Source of the DNA: RGIG4097 sp964550635
GTDB taxonomy: Bacteria; Bacillota; Clostridia; Christensenellales; CAG-917
Length of the DNA stretch: 64,000 bases
Direction: 5' to 3'
NCBI GenBank assembly: GCA_964550635.1
Contig: CAZJZV010000007.1
Location: 7,021 to 71,020 of the forward strand
Position 1 is the stretch's first letter. Each line of letters opens with the position of its first letter. Both the position numbers and the translations under genes were made by a program. The notes beneath the pieces are model-generated. The model ran no database searches and had not been told where the DNA came from. It was given only the letters and a program-made list of their open reading frames with translations. Of this stretch, positions 17,451-26,208 are shown piece after piece.

Positions 17451-18289
17451 TTATCTTCTCCTTTGAGTAGTCTTTTAATTTGCATATCGATGCCGAGGTA
17501 GACGGTGTTGGAGATGACTCCTTCCGCTACGACGACGTTCATTTTGTTGTAACTTTCAACGATACGGTTATAGGCGGATTTGAGCAAAAACGCAAGTTCA
17601 TCTGCGTTTTCCTTGAAATAAACTGCCTTTTCTGCGCATTTGCCGTAGTTGTTTACGACGACGTTGTATGTTCCTTTCTTGCTATCTTCTTCGACGTCGT
17701 CCACCGCGTCCATAAGGTATATAAGCCTGCCCAAGTTGTAGGTGAACAAGTCGATATCGTCGTCGGTTTTCACAAGGAGTCTTGTCATATCGCGCATAAG
17801 CACTGCGGTGCAATCCGCCACTTCGTCGATATTCGCACTGTTCTCTTTTTCGAGTTTTGCGAGTCGAGAAAACTCCCTTTTCATCAGTTTCTCAATCTCG
17901 GGCAAACGTCTTGCCGCGGCGCGTTTTCGAAGATACAATCTCCACTTCGCGACCGCACGGATTTTCTTTCCGTCCGCCACGTCGTCCTCAAGGTTGTAGT
18001 AGACGAGAAGCACCGATACGTCCGCCACTTTCATAGAAAGTTCGTCGGGTGCGATGACGGGTTTTTTCTTGCCGTTCAAGGCACAAAACTTCCCTTCCGC
18101 AGTCACGGGCGTATTCGTTATCGCGTGCAGAAACGCATTGTAAAAAGTGGTGTCGTAGTTCGTGCAAAGACGAGTCAAGGGACCGCCCGTTTTTGCAAGG
18201 GTTTTGCACAGTCCGCAATAGAACCCCTGAAAGACGTTGAAGTCCTTTATATACATATTATTCTTGTCAGGAATTATATATCCAAACAT
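17429..18289 (-). CDS. DUF5685-family protein
   Basis: A 286-aa protein matching the DUF5685 pattern: N-terminal MFGYIIPDKNNMYIKDFNVF, then a cysteine pair in GFYCGLCKTLAKTGG, an acidic all-helical core and a conserved aspartate-rich stretch (YNLGRLIYLMDAVDDVEEDS, near 185-205) reminiscent of all-alpha isoprenoid-synthase-like folds. The function is not known. It is followed within 22 bp of overlap by the Cys-rich J-like protein, a pairing common in Clostridia. It begins one base after trpS ends. Confidence 0.82.
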   Translation of the reverse strand: MFGYIIPDKNNMYIKDFNVFQGFYCGLCKTLAKTGGPLTRLCTNYDTTFYNAFLHAITNTPVTAEGKFCALNGKKKPVIAPDELSMKVADVSVLLVYYNLEDDVADGKKIRAVAKWRLYLRKRAAARRLPEIEKLMKREFSRLAKLEKENSANIDEVADCTAVLMRDMTRLLVKTDDDIDLFTYNLGRLIYLMDAVDDVEEDSKKGTYNVVVNNYGKCAEKAVYFKENADELAFLLKSAYNRIVESYNKMNVVVAEGVISNTVYLGIDMQIKRLLKGEDKCHKIRM

Positions 18290-18290
18290 A

Positions 18291-19313
18291 TTACACTTGC
18301 ACGAAACCGACTTTCTTGTAGACTTTGGAAAGAGTCCTGCGAGCGATACGACTTGCCTCTTCCGCGCCTTTTTTCATGATTTCTTCGAGCACGTCCTTGT
18401 GCTCCATGTAGTATTTGTACTTTTCTTGAATGGGGCGGAGATATTCCACGACGGTTTCGCCGACTTTCAACTTGAAATCCGCGTAACTCGAACCCGCAAA
18501 TTCCTTTTCCGCGTCTTCGATAGACACGTTTTTGAAGACGGAATAGATTGTGAGCAAGTTGCTGATGCCGGGCTTGTCTTCTCTGCACACGATTTCGTTT
18601 CCGCAGTCGGTTACCGCACGTTTGAATTTGCGCATAATCGTATCGGGGTCGTCGAGCAAGAACACTACGCCCGCGGAATTGTCGTCCGTCTTCCCCATTT
18701 TGGTGGTCGGGTCGAGAAGGTTATAAATCTTCGCGCCCGTTTTCGGATAGATACCTTCGGGAATGGTGAAGGTCGGAGAGAATTTGGAATTGAATCTACC
18801 CGCAATATCTCTTGCTAGTTCGAGATGTTGTTGTTGGTCCTTGCCGATAGGCACGTAGTCGGTCTGATACAAGAGAATATCTGCCGCCATAAGCGTGGGA
18901 TATGAGAAAAGTCCGACGTTAACGTTGTCGGGATTTTTCTTGCTCTTGTCCTTGAATTGAGTCATTCTGCTTGCTTCGCCGAATTGGGTGTAGCAGTTCA
19001 TAACCCAAGCAAGTTGTGCGTGTTCAGGGACGTGCGACTGCACTGCGATGACGCTCTTTTCGGGGTCGAGACCTATCGCAAGGAAGAGCGCCATAAACTC
19101 ATACGTGCGACGACGAAGTTCGGCAGGAACAATGTCGACTGTTATACTGTGCAAATCCGCGACCATATAGACGCACCTATATTCGTCCTGCATTTTGACC
19201 ATATTTCTGAGCGCACCGATATAGTTGCCGAGTTGCAAATCGCCCGTCGGTTTCAACGCACTGTAAACTATCTTTTGTTTCACAATCGAGTTTTTATCGT
19301 TGTTATTTTCCAT
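18291..19313 (-). CDS. trpS: Tryptophanyl-tRNA synthetase
   Basis: A 340-aa class I aminoacyl-tRNA synthetase charging tRNA-Trp. The HIGH-equivalent is KPTGDLQLGNYIGA near residue 21. Tryptophan-site motifs SYPTLMAADILLYQTDYVPIG and DQQQHLELARDIA follow. The ATP-binding KMSKS loop reads TTKMGKTDDN, a Ser-to-Gly and Ser-to-Thr variant. I start at the ATG at 19313, which has AGGAG 7 nt upstream; nine more in-frame codons upstream lack one. It lies between thrC and the DUF5685 gene in one run of minus-strand genes. Confidence 0.93.
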   Translation of the reverse strand: MENNNDKNSIVKQKIVYSALKPTGDLQLGNYIGALRNMVKMQDEYRCVYMVADLHSITVDIVPAELRRRTYEFMALFLAIGLDPEKSVIAVQSHVPEHAQLAWVMNCYTQFGEASRMTQFKDKSKKNPDNVNVGLFSYPTLMAADILLYQTDYVPIGKDQQQHLELARDIAGRFNSKFSPTFTIPEGIYPKTGAKIYNLLDPTTKMGKTDDNSAGVVFLLDDPDTIMRKFKRAVTDCGNEIVCREDKPGISNLLTIYSVFKNVSIEDAEKEFAGSSYADFKLKVGETVVEYLRPIQEKYKYYMEHKDVLEEIMKKGAEEASRIARRTLSKVYKKVGFVQV

Positions 19314-19336
19314 GATAAACTCCTGTTTATGCACAT

Positions 19337-20812
19337 TCACGCATTCATAATTTCAAGGACGGTTTGTTTGGTGTTTCCTTTTTCTATGACTTTGTCGTGA
19401 AGTATTTTCTTGTTTTTGAGACTCAACAGTCCCGCGGGGCATTCGAGCCCCGAAGCGAATTGAAGTTTTTCGACCGCCTTGTCGACGTCTTGCTCCTTGC
19501 CGTCCGCGACTGCGTTATACACGTCGACAGCAAATTTATAGGGGCTTGCCGTGGACACGATGACCGCGGGGGTATCGTCTTCGGTTTCTCCTTGATAGTC
19601 GGTGTACACGCTTGCCGCCACTGCGGTATGGGTGTCGAGAATGCAATCGTCAAGGTCGAAGAAATTGCAGATTGCGTCTTTGGTGTCGTCTTCGTCCGCC
19701 CACCCTGCTTCGAAGATACTGCTCTTCAACAAGGACATGTCAATCTCGAACTTGCCGTCCTTTTTCAAAGTGGAATAGAGTTCGGCGACTTTCTTGTCGT
19801 CCCTGCCTGTGAGTTCGAATATGAAACGCTCGAGGTTAGAGGACACGAGAATATCCATAGACGGCGAGGAAGTCTTATAGAATTTTCTATCAAGGCTATA
19901 AACGCCCGTGCCGAAAAATTCGGTCAACACGTTGTTTTCGTTGCTTGCGACGATGAGCTTATTGACGGGAAGTCCCATTCTGTACGCATAGTAACCCGCA
20001 AGGATATTTCCGAAATTCCCTGTCGGCACGCAGAAGTTGACCTTATCTCCGTTTTCGATTTCTCCGCTTGCAACAAGGTCTGCGTATGCGGATATATAGT
20101 AGACGATTTGCGGGACGAGTCGTCCCCAGTTGATTGAGTTTGCAGACGACATAGTCACGCCGATTTTTTCAAGTCGCTCGTTGGTTTCAGAGTCGTTGAA
20201 AATCTCTTTGACTGCGGTTTGCGCATCGTCGAAATTGCCTTTGATTGCGACGACGTGCACGTTTTTCCCTTCTTGAGTGAGCATTTGCAACTTCTGCATT
20301 TTGCTGACGCCTTGACTTGGGAAAAACACTATGATTTCGGTGCCGTCCACGTCCTTGAAACCTTCGAGTGCGGCTTTGCCGGTGTCCCCGCTCGTTGCGA
20401 CGAGAATGAGAGTTTTGTCCTCTCGTCCGAGTTTACGTTTGCTTGCGGTGAGAAGGTAAGGAAGAAGGGTGAGCGCCATATCCTTGAATGCGAAGGTCGG
20501 TCCGTGCCACAGTTCGAGCACGAAAAGTCCGTCTTCGATTTTGGTGACGGGACAGGGGTCTCCGTCGAAGCGCGAATACGCTTTTTTCGCATATGAGAGA
20601 AGTTCGTCATACGAAAACTCGTCCATATAGGACTGCAGGACGGTCGCCACTCTTTCGGGGTAATCGAGAGTGCTAAAATTCTCTATGAACTCCTTGTCGA
20701 TAGCGGGAAAAGACGACGGAACGATAAGTCCGCCGTCATCGGAAATCCCTTTGACTATTGCTTCGCTCGCGGAGTAGACTCGCGAAGCGTTTCTTGTGCT
20801 GATATAATTCAT
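19337..20812 (-). CDS. thrC: Threonine synthase
   Basis: A 491-aa PLP enzyme converting O-phosphohomoserine to threonine. The N-terminal YISTRNASRVYSASEAIVKG and the PLP-lysine motif HGPTFAFKDMALTLLP (Lys near residue 112) are diagnostic, with SGDTGKAALEGF and the glycine-rich phosphate loop VPTGNFGNILAGYYA following. Length fits the fungal/proteobacterial-type ThrC. Its ATG overlaps the stop of the upstream P-loop gene by 4 nt. Confidence 0.95.
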   Translation of the reverse strand: MNYISTRNASRVYSASEAIVKGISDDGGLIVPSSFPAIDKEFIENFSTLDYPERVATVLQSYMDEFSYDELLSYAKKAYSRFDGDPCPVTKIEDGLFVLELWHGPTFAFKDMALTLLPYLLTASKRKLGREDKTLILVATSGDTGKAALEGFKDVDGTEIIVFFPSQGVSKMQKLQMLTQEGKNVHVVAIKGNFDDAQTAVKEIFNDSETNERLEKIGVTMSSANSINWGRLVPQIVYYISAYADLVASGEIENGDKVNFCVPTGNFGNILAGYYAYRMGLPVNKLIVASNENNVLTEFFGTGVYSLDRKFYKTSSPSMDILVSSNLERFIFELTGRDDKKVAELYSTLKKDGKFEIDMSLLKSSIFEAGWADEDDTKDAICNFFDLDDCILDTHTAVAASVYTDYQGETEDDTPAVIVSTASPYKFAVDVYNAVADGKEQDVDKAVEKLQFASGLECPAGLLSLKNKKILHDKVIEKGNTKQTVLEIMNA

Positions 20813-21240
20813 TTGTTATCCTGATATTTTTTTAGGAATTCGGGGAAATTCTCCTCGTTTTCGCTGACGGTCATATAGAAAGTCGTTTCGTTTTCCTTTG
20901 CGACCTTGTATATATCCGTGAAGAAGTCTTCCATTTCCTGAACGGTTCTGCCGAGCATACGGTGCGCGCCGTCGATATAGAAACTTTCGATGTCGTGATT
21001 GCCTGCGAGAATGCCTTTGATGAAACCGATAAGGGCGTCTTCGCGGACGTTAGACTCGCCGTCGTATTTTAGCACTGCGGTATTTATGACTCTCACTTGA
21101 TAGCGGATCGAATACATATATCTATCCGTATCGGTGACGAAGACGATATCGCCTTTTGCGACGTCGACGTTATCGTTTGCCATATCGATGATTTTCTTTG
21201 TTTTTCCGCTTCCTTTTGCTCCTGTTATAAGTTGTATCAT
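20809..21240 (-). CDS. Small P-loop ATP-binding protein
   Basis: A 143-aa protein with a Walker A motif at the start (LITGAKGSGKTKKIID) and a Walker B-like strand (IESFYIDGAHRMLG, near 85). A thymidine-kinase or ABC fold is not evident. Proteins of this size occur widely in Clostridia, often labelled ATP-binding protein; the role is unknown. It has a strong ribosome-binding site (GGAGGTG). A possible promoter (TTGTAT, 17 bp, TAAAAT) lies in the AT-rich 60-bp gap upstream. It heads the run thrC-trpS-DUF5685-J-like. Confidence 0.8.
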   Translation of the reverse strand: MIQLITGAKGSGKTKKIIDMANDNVDVAKGDIVFVTDTDRYMYSIRYQVRVINTAVLKYDGESNVREDALIGFIKGILAGNHDIESFYIDGAHRMLGRTVQEMEDFFTDIYKVAKENETTFYMTVSENEENFPEFLKKYQDNK

Positions 21241-21300
21241 TTTACACCTCCGATTATATTTTATAAAAAATATAACCGAAATACAAGTCCTAATTTTATT

Positions 21301-22725
21301 TTAGTCGTTTTCGCCGAAATTTGAGTGGTAATCGTTCTCGTATGCGACAAACTCCGCATATCTCTTGCTATCCACGCGTTTGATGAATTTATCAAGCTCT
21401 ATATCCGACATACTTGCCGTTCTGCCCTTGTTGTAAAGGGAATCCACGTAGTCCTTCATGATTGCGACGAGCGGATCCTGTTTGGTGACTTTCGCGCCTT
21501 CGGGCAGAGAATAGTAACTGTTGATCCAGAATGCAAGTCCCGCAAGTCCGCTGAAACGGTCGATGATGACGCGCGGTGAGCGGTTGAGAATTTTCTCGGT
21601 GTCGAAAATATTGTAGATTTCTTGGTCCTTGAGCATACCGTCCGCGTGGATACCCGCCTTGGTTACGTTGAAGTTTCTGCCGACGAAAGGAGTCCTTTCG
21701 GGGATAGAAATGCCCATTTCGTGCTCGAAGTAGTCCGCAATTTCGGTGATGACGGACAAATCCATACCACCGCTATTGCCGCGCAAAGACGTATACTCGA
21801 TCGCCATTGCTTCAAGCGGAGTATTGCCCGTTCTTTCCCCTATTCCGAGAAGAGTCGTGTTGACCGAAGAGCAACCGTGGAGCCACGCCGTAGCGGAGTT
21901 GGTGACCGCCTTGTAGAAGTCGTTGTGACCGTGCCATTCAAGTCTTTCGGACGGAAATTCCGCGTAGTAGCGGAAACCGTAGACGATACCTTGTACACTT
22001 CGGGGAAGTGCGGTGCCGGGATAGGACACGCCGTAACCCATCGTATCGCACGCGCGAATTTTAATAGGAATACCGCTTTCTTCGCTGAGTTTCATCAATT
22101 CGATTGCGAAAGGCACGACGAATCCGAAGTAGTCCGCTCTCGTGATGTCCTCGAAGTGACAACGAGGGACGATTCCTCTTTCGAGTGCCATTTTGACTAT
22201 GGAAAGATATTTATCCATCGCTTGCGCGCGCGTCATATTCATCTTCTTGAAAATGTGATAGTCCGAGCAACTGACGAGAACACCGGTTTCTTTTATGCCG
22301 AATTGTTTGACAAGCTCGAAGTCTTTTTCGTTCGCTCTTATCCAAGAAGTGATTTGCGGAAATTCATAGCCGAGATCAAGGCATTTTTCCACTGCTTTCT
22401 TGTCGTTTTCGCTGTAAAGGAAAAACTCGCTTTGTCTGATAATTCCGTTCGGGCCGCTCATTTTGTGGAGCATTTTGTAAAGATTGACTATATCCTTGAC
22501 CGCAAAAGGTTCGCAGGATTGTTGTCCGTCGCGGAAGGTGGTGTCCGTGATATAAATATCCTTCGGGCACTCCATAGGGACATGGCGCATATTGAAGGTA
22601 GTCTTGGGAACTTCGCCGAAAGAGAAAACCTTTCTGTGCAAGTTAGGGTTTGCAACGTCCTGCAAATTCGGCTTATATGCGTGTTCCTCGATGACGTGGT
22701 GCGTCTTGTTGTACTTAACTATCAT
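21301..22725 (-). CDS. DRE-TIM metallolyase, Re-citrate/isopropylmalate synthase-like
   Basis: A 474-aa HMGL-like acyl-CoA condensing enzyme. The signature loop is ITDTTFRDGQQS (near residue 57), the metal-binding HxH is in EWHGHND (near 258), and GIGERTGNTPLEAM and GRNFNVTKAGIHADGM follow. It lacks the long C-terminal LeuA regulatory domain of canonical 2-isopropylmalate synthase. From memory, its N-terminal extension and the segment NGIIRQSEFFLYS resemble the clostridial Re-citrate synthase group, so citrate formation from acetyl-CoA and oxaloacetate is my first guess; homocitrate or isopropylmalate synthase are alternatives. It starts 12 nt after prfA with AAGGAGG. Confidence 0.75.
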   Translation of the reverse strand: MIVKYNKTHHVIEEHAYKPNLQDVANPNLHRKVFSFGEVPKTTFNMRHVPMECPKDIYITDTTFRDGQQSCEPFAVKDIVNLYKMLHKMSGPNGIIRQSEFFLYSENDKKAVEKCLDLGYEFPQITSWIRANEKDFELVKQFGIKETGVLVSCSDYHIFKKMNMTRAQAMDKYLSIVKMALERGIVPRCHFEDITRADYFGFVVPFAIELMKLSEESGIPIKIRACDTMGYGVSYPGTALPRSVQGIVYGFRYYAEFPSERLEWHGHNDFYKAVTNSATAWLHGCSSVNTTLLGIGERTGNTPLEAMAIEYTSLRGNSGGMDLSVITEIADYFEHEMGISIPERTPFVGRNFNVTKAGIHADGMLKDQEIYNIFDTEKILNRSPRVIIDRFSGLAGLAFWINSYYSLPEGAKVTKQDPLVAIMKDYVDSLYNKGRTASMSDIELDKFIKRVDSKRYAEFVAYENDYHSNFGEND

Positions 22726-22737
22726 AGTCTGCCCTCC

Positions 22738-23826
22738 TTACTCTTCGATATTTTCAAGCAGTTTGTTCTGCACCGCGATTTGAAGCGCGGAAATCATCTC
22801 GTCCATATCCCCCAACATAAACTTGTCGAGAGAATAGAGCGTGAAACCTATTCTATGGTCGGTGACTCTTCCCTGCGGGAAGTTATAAGTGCGGATTCTT
22901 TCGCTTCTATCCCCTGTGCCGACCTGTGCGCGACGGGTTTCCGCGTACTCCTTATCCGCTTGCGACTGGAAGAAATCGTACAAACGCGACTTCATGACTT
23001 TCATCGCTTTTTCTCTGTTTTTAATCTGACTACGCTCGTCCTGACACTCAACGACGATACCCGTCGGAATGTGCGTCATACGAATTGCGGATTCCGTTTT
23101 ATTGACGTGTTGTCCGCCCGCGCCCGAACTTCTATACGTATCGATTTTGAGATCGCTTTCCTTGATTTCGACTTCCACGTCCTCCGCTTCGGGCAGGACG
23201 GCTACGGTCACCGTAGACGTATGGATTCTACCCTGCGATTCCGTTTCGGGCACTCTTTGCACACGGTGCACACCGCTTTCAAACTTGAGTTTGCCGTATG
23301 CGCCCTTGCCTGCGATCATGAACACCGCTTCTTTGACTCCGCCGAGTTCGGTCATATTGATATTGATGTCTTCCACTTTCCAACGGTTCAAGTCGGCGTA
23401 ATGGCGATACATACGCATAAGTTCGGTGCCGAAAAGGCTCGCTTCTTCCCCGCCTGCGCCCCCGCGTATTTCGATGATGACGTTGTTATCTTCGTTGGGA
23501 TCTTTGGGGAGCATTGCGATTTTCAACGCTTTGCCGTCCTCGTCGAGAGCGGTTCTGAGATCGTCGAGTTCGCTCTTGATGAGTTCTCTCATCTCCACGT
23601 CCGTTTCACCTGCAAGTTCTCTTTCGCAGTCGTCGAATTGTTTTTTGTGCGCGCTATATCCGTCGTAGCACTCCACGATAGGAGTGAGCCCGGCAAGTTC
23701 CTTGCCGAGTTCGCGGAATTTATTTTGGTCTGCGATGACTTCGCTCTTTGAAAGGAGTTCACCTATTTCGTGATAGCGCGCCTTGATTTTTTCAAGTTTC
23801 GCCACCATTGCTTCTGAAACTTTCAT
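22738..23826 (-). CDS. prfA: Peptide chain release factor 1
   Basis: A 362-aa RF1 reading UAA and UAG. The catalytic GGQ lies in YRSSGAGGQHVNKTESA (near residue 235), preceded by the domain-2 region EDVEVEIKESDLKID. Full length for the family. It follows the DUF1385-PrmC fusion, whose methyltransferase half modifies the GGQ glutamine of this very protein, so enzyme and substrate are co-transcribed. The ribosome-binding site is AAGGTG. Confidence 0.95.
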   Translation of the reverse strand: MKVSEAMVAKLEKIKARYHEIGELLSKSEVIADQNKFRELGKELAGLTPIVECYDGYSAHKKQFDDCERELAGETDVEMRELIKSELDDLRTALDEDGKALKIAMLPKDPNEDNNVIIEIRGGAGGEEASLFGTELMRMYRHYADLNRWKVEDININMTELGGVKEAVFMIAGKGAYGKLKFESGVHRVQRVPETESQGRIHTSTVTVAVLPEAEDVEVEIKESDLKIDTYRSSGAGGQHVNKTESAIRMTHIPTGIVVECQDERSQIKNREKAMKVMKSRLYDFFQSQADKEYAETRRAQVGTGDRSERIRTYNFPQGRVTDHRIGFTLYSLDKFMLGDMDEMISALQIAVQNKLLENIEE

Positions 23827-23878
23827 ATTACACCTTGATGATAAACGATTAAGTTTAAGTATTTGTTAAAAGATAATT

Positions 23879-25732
23879 TCAAGCGGACTTTCTGCGGACG
23901 ACTGCGATGCGGTCGAGTCCTTCCATATCCTTGAAGACTTCCACGTCGTAACCTGCGAAAATCTCTTTGATATTGTCCGTTTGTCCTATTCCGAATTCGA
24001 GGAGAAGCACGCCGTTTTCTTCGAGATGCTCGTCGAGTCCGTCCGCGATGATGCGGTAGAATTTCAAGCCGTCCTTGTCGCCGTCGAGTGCGAGAGTAGG
24101 CTCAAAATCTTTCACTTTGACGTCGAGTTTCGACACGTCGTCCGTCGGAATATACGGCGGATTCGACACGATGACGTCGAAACGTTTGTGCGCCACCGCT
24201 CCCCACATATCTCCGTTTGAGAAGTCCACTCTGACTCCCGTATTCACGGAGTTCGCAAGAGCGACGTCCACCGCGCCCACACTCACGTCGCAAGCACTGA
24301 CGTTTGCGCTCGTATTTTTGGCGATAGCAACTGCGATAGCACCGCTACCCGTACACAAATCAAGCACGCCGACTTTTCCGTTTTCGCTCTTTTCCTTGAC
24401 GACGGCAATCGCCTTTTCGACGAGTTCTTCGGTTTCGGGACGAGGAATAAGCACGGATGAATTGACGACGATTTTGATTCCGTAAAATTCGGTGTAACCT
24501 AGTGCGTATTGCAAGGGTGCGCCGCCCTTCATTTTCTCCGCGATTTTCATAGCGTTTTCGTATTCGGTTGCGGATATGTGAGAAAGATTTTGCACTTCAC
24601 CGCGTTTTTTGCCAGTGACTTCCACCAAAATCCAATCGATATCGCTTTCGTCCGCAGTGGGTGCGGTCTCCGCAATTCTCTTTCTCGCGACGGGGACGGG
24701 CATTTTTATGTCGAATTTTCTCGTGGGATAGGACGGATCCGCGTCCATTGCCTGCACCGTCTTGAACGCGGTCAAACTGACTTCGAGCATACTGTCGTCG
24801 GGTTCGCGCGTGGTGAGAAGTTGGAGTGCCATACCAGGTGCGCGAAGTATACGCACGGGGAGAGCGTCGGATTTTGCAAGAAGTTTCAATATCTCGTAGG
24901 ATATGCCCGCGACAACAGGGATAAACAACAGTTTGATAGGCACTCTGACCAGTCCTTGCACGCCCTTGCTTTGAGCAGTGAACCACTCCCCGATTTCGGG
25001 CAAGTCGCTGAGTCCCCAGTTGACGAATGCGAACACGATTATGCTGACCATAATGACCAAAAACATAAACGTCGTACCGCAACGACTGTGTTGACAACTC
25101 ATCTTTTTTGCATTCTCGACGGTGAGATCGAGACCGTGCTCGTAGCAGTTGATGACTTTGTGTTCCGCGCCGTGATACATGAAAACTCTGCGAATGTCCT
25201 TCATGATACTGACGAGAACTATGTACAAGGTAAAAATGACGAGCATGACCGCGCTTTCGATGAGGCTATACCACAGGCTCGACAACGACGAATTTGCAAG
25301 TGCTTCGATCTTGAAAAGAGCGGATGCGACCACGTTCGGAAGCACCACGAAAAGACCTACCGCAAGCACTATGCCGAGAATAAGCGAAAATCCCATAAGG
25401 ATATTCATAGGGTTGATTTTGAACTTTTTCGCGACTTTTTTCTCGAACTCGCTCGGCTCTGCGAAATCGCCGTAGACCTCTGCGGAGCGCATCAAAATGC
25501 CCATACCCTCGTAGAGTTGAGTGCATAGATTGACCACCCCTCTCACAAAGGGCAGTTTTGCAAACGCACTTTTATCTTTTGCGGATTTGGTGCGCACGCT
25601 TTCGACGGTAATATCACCCGACTCGGTGCGGACTGCGGTCGCGATAGCGGTCGCGCCCTTCATCATAACGCCTTCGAGGACGGCTTGCCCGCCGATAGAA
25701 GTTCTTTTGACAGCCTTATCTTTCTTGCTCAT
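23879..25732 (-). CDS. prmC: DUF1385 / PrmC fusion: membrane protein joined to RF N5-glutamine methyltransferase
   Basis: A 617-aa two-part protein. Residues 1-325 are DUF1385 (SIGGQAVLEGVMMKG; YHGAEHKVINCYEHG; three or four membrane helices including ILMGFSLILGIVLAVGLFVV). Residues 345-617 are PrmC: the N-terminal helical domain (DWILVEVTGKKRGEVQNL), LIPRPETEELVEKA, the SAM motif VLDLCTGSGAIAVAIAK and the catalytic NPPY (VIVSNPPYIP). The frame runs through without a stop or internal ribosome-binding site. In other Clostridia these are separate neighbours between rpmE and prfA, so this looks like a gene fusion that would tether PrmC to the membrane. Confidence 0.9.
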   Translation of the reverse strand: MSKKDKAVKRTSIGGQAVLEGVMMKGATAIATAVRTESGDITVESVRTKSAKDKSAFAKLPFVRGVVNLCTQLYEGMGILMRSAEVYGDFAEPSEFEKKVAKKFKINPMNILMGFSLILGIVLAVGLFVVLPNVVASALFKIEALANSSLSSLWYSLIESAVMLVIFTLYIVLVSIMKDIRRVFMYHGAEHKVINCYEHGLDLTVENAKKMSCQHSRCGTTFMFLVIMVSIIVFAFVNWGLSDLPEIGEWFTAQSKGVQGLVRVPIKLLFIPVVAGISYEILKLLAKSDALPVRILRAPGMALQLLTTREPDDSMLEVSLTAFKTVQAMDADPSYPTRKFDIKMPVPVARKRIAETAPTADESDIDWILVEVTGKKRGEVQNLSHISATEYENAMKIAEKMKGGAPLQYALGYTEFYGIKIVVNSSVLIPRPETEELVEKAIAVVKEKSENGKVGVLDLCTGSGAIAVAIAKNTSANVSACDVSVGAVDVALANSVNTGVRVDFSNGDMWGAVAHKRFDVIVSNPPYIPTDDVSKLDVKVKDFEPTLALDGDKDGLKFYRIIADGLDEHLEENGVLLLEFGIGQTDNIKEIFAGYDVEVFKDMEGLDRIAVVRRKSA

Positions 25733-25760
25733 TTTCTCACTGAAACGCTCGTTTTACCCT

Positions 25761-25802
25761 AAAAAAGCAAAAATGCAGTTCCGACTTACGGCAACTGCAT
25801 TT
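25761..25802 (-). terminator. Terminator after rpmE
   Basis: A 10-bp stem (AAATGCAGTT / AACTGCATTT) with a 12-nt loop is followed on the minus strand by TTGCTTTTTTAGGG. It lies between rpmE and the DUF1385-PrmC gene. Confidence 0.85.
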
Positions 25803-25812
25803 CGATTCCAAA

Positions 25813-26019
25813 CTAATCGAGATTGTATCTCTTTTTGAACTTGTCCACACGGCCACCGGTGTCAACCAGCTTTTGTTTGCCGGTGAAGTAAGGATGGCAT
25901 TTGGAGCAAATTTCTACTCTGAGTTCGTCGCACTTTTTGGTGGTGCCGGTTTGGAATGTGTGACCGCAAGCGCAGATGACGTTCACGGTGTGGTACTCGG
26001 GATGGATACCTTCTTTCAT
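25813..26019 (-). CDS. rpmE: 50S ribosomal protein L31
   Basis: A 68-aa zinc-type L31 (KEGIHPEYHTVNVICACGH at the start, ICSKCHPYFTGKQKLVDTGG in the middle). The CxC and CxxC cysteines that bind zinc are intact, marking the C+ form. The ATG at 26019 follows GGAGAAC; the upstream frame is not coding. It has a near-consensus promoter and its own terminator. Confidence 0.97.
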   Translation of the reverse strand: MKEGIHPEYHTVNVICACGHTFQTGTTKKCDELRVEICSKCHPYFTGKQKLVDTGGRVDKFKKRYNLD

Positions 26020-26090
26020 TTTTGTTCTCCGAATTTTGATTTTTACACCCACACGCGCCGATTGCGCGTATATGACATAAAGTTTCTTTA

Positions 26091-26118
26091 TTATAACACA
26101 TTTTTTTCCAATGTCAAG
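26091..26118 (-). promoter_or_regulatory. Consensus promoter and hairpin leader of rpmE
   Basis: Minus-strand TTGACA (26113-26118) and TATAAT (26091-26096) are 16 bp apart; both hexamers are perfect. The leader of about 65 nt contains the hairpin ACGCGC-AATCG-GCGCGT around 26053-26069, a possible site for ribosomal-protein feedback (inference). Confidence 0.85.
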
Positions 26119-26169
26119 CAAATATACGCCTATGCGCGCCATATATTGCTCTGAATTGTTATGCGATAG

Positions 26170-26192
26170 AAAAATCCCCGCAAAAAGCGAGG
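26170..26192 (-). terminator. Terminator of the ABC importer operon
   Basis: A short GC stem (CCTCGC / GCGGGG, one G-T pair) with a TTTTT loop is followed by ATTTTTC on the minus strand, 17 nt after the ATP-binding gene stop. Confidence 0.65.
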
Positions 26193-26208
26193 ACGAAGAA
26201 AACGAGAT

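Noticed and set aside
21622..23751. 709-aa plus-strand open frame
   Set aside because: Antisense to the DRE-TIM synthase and prfA; no ribosome-binding site and Arg/His/Phe-rich composition typical of a shadow frame.
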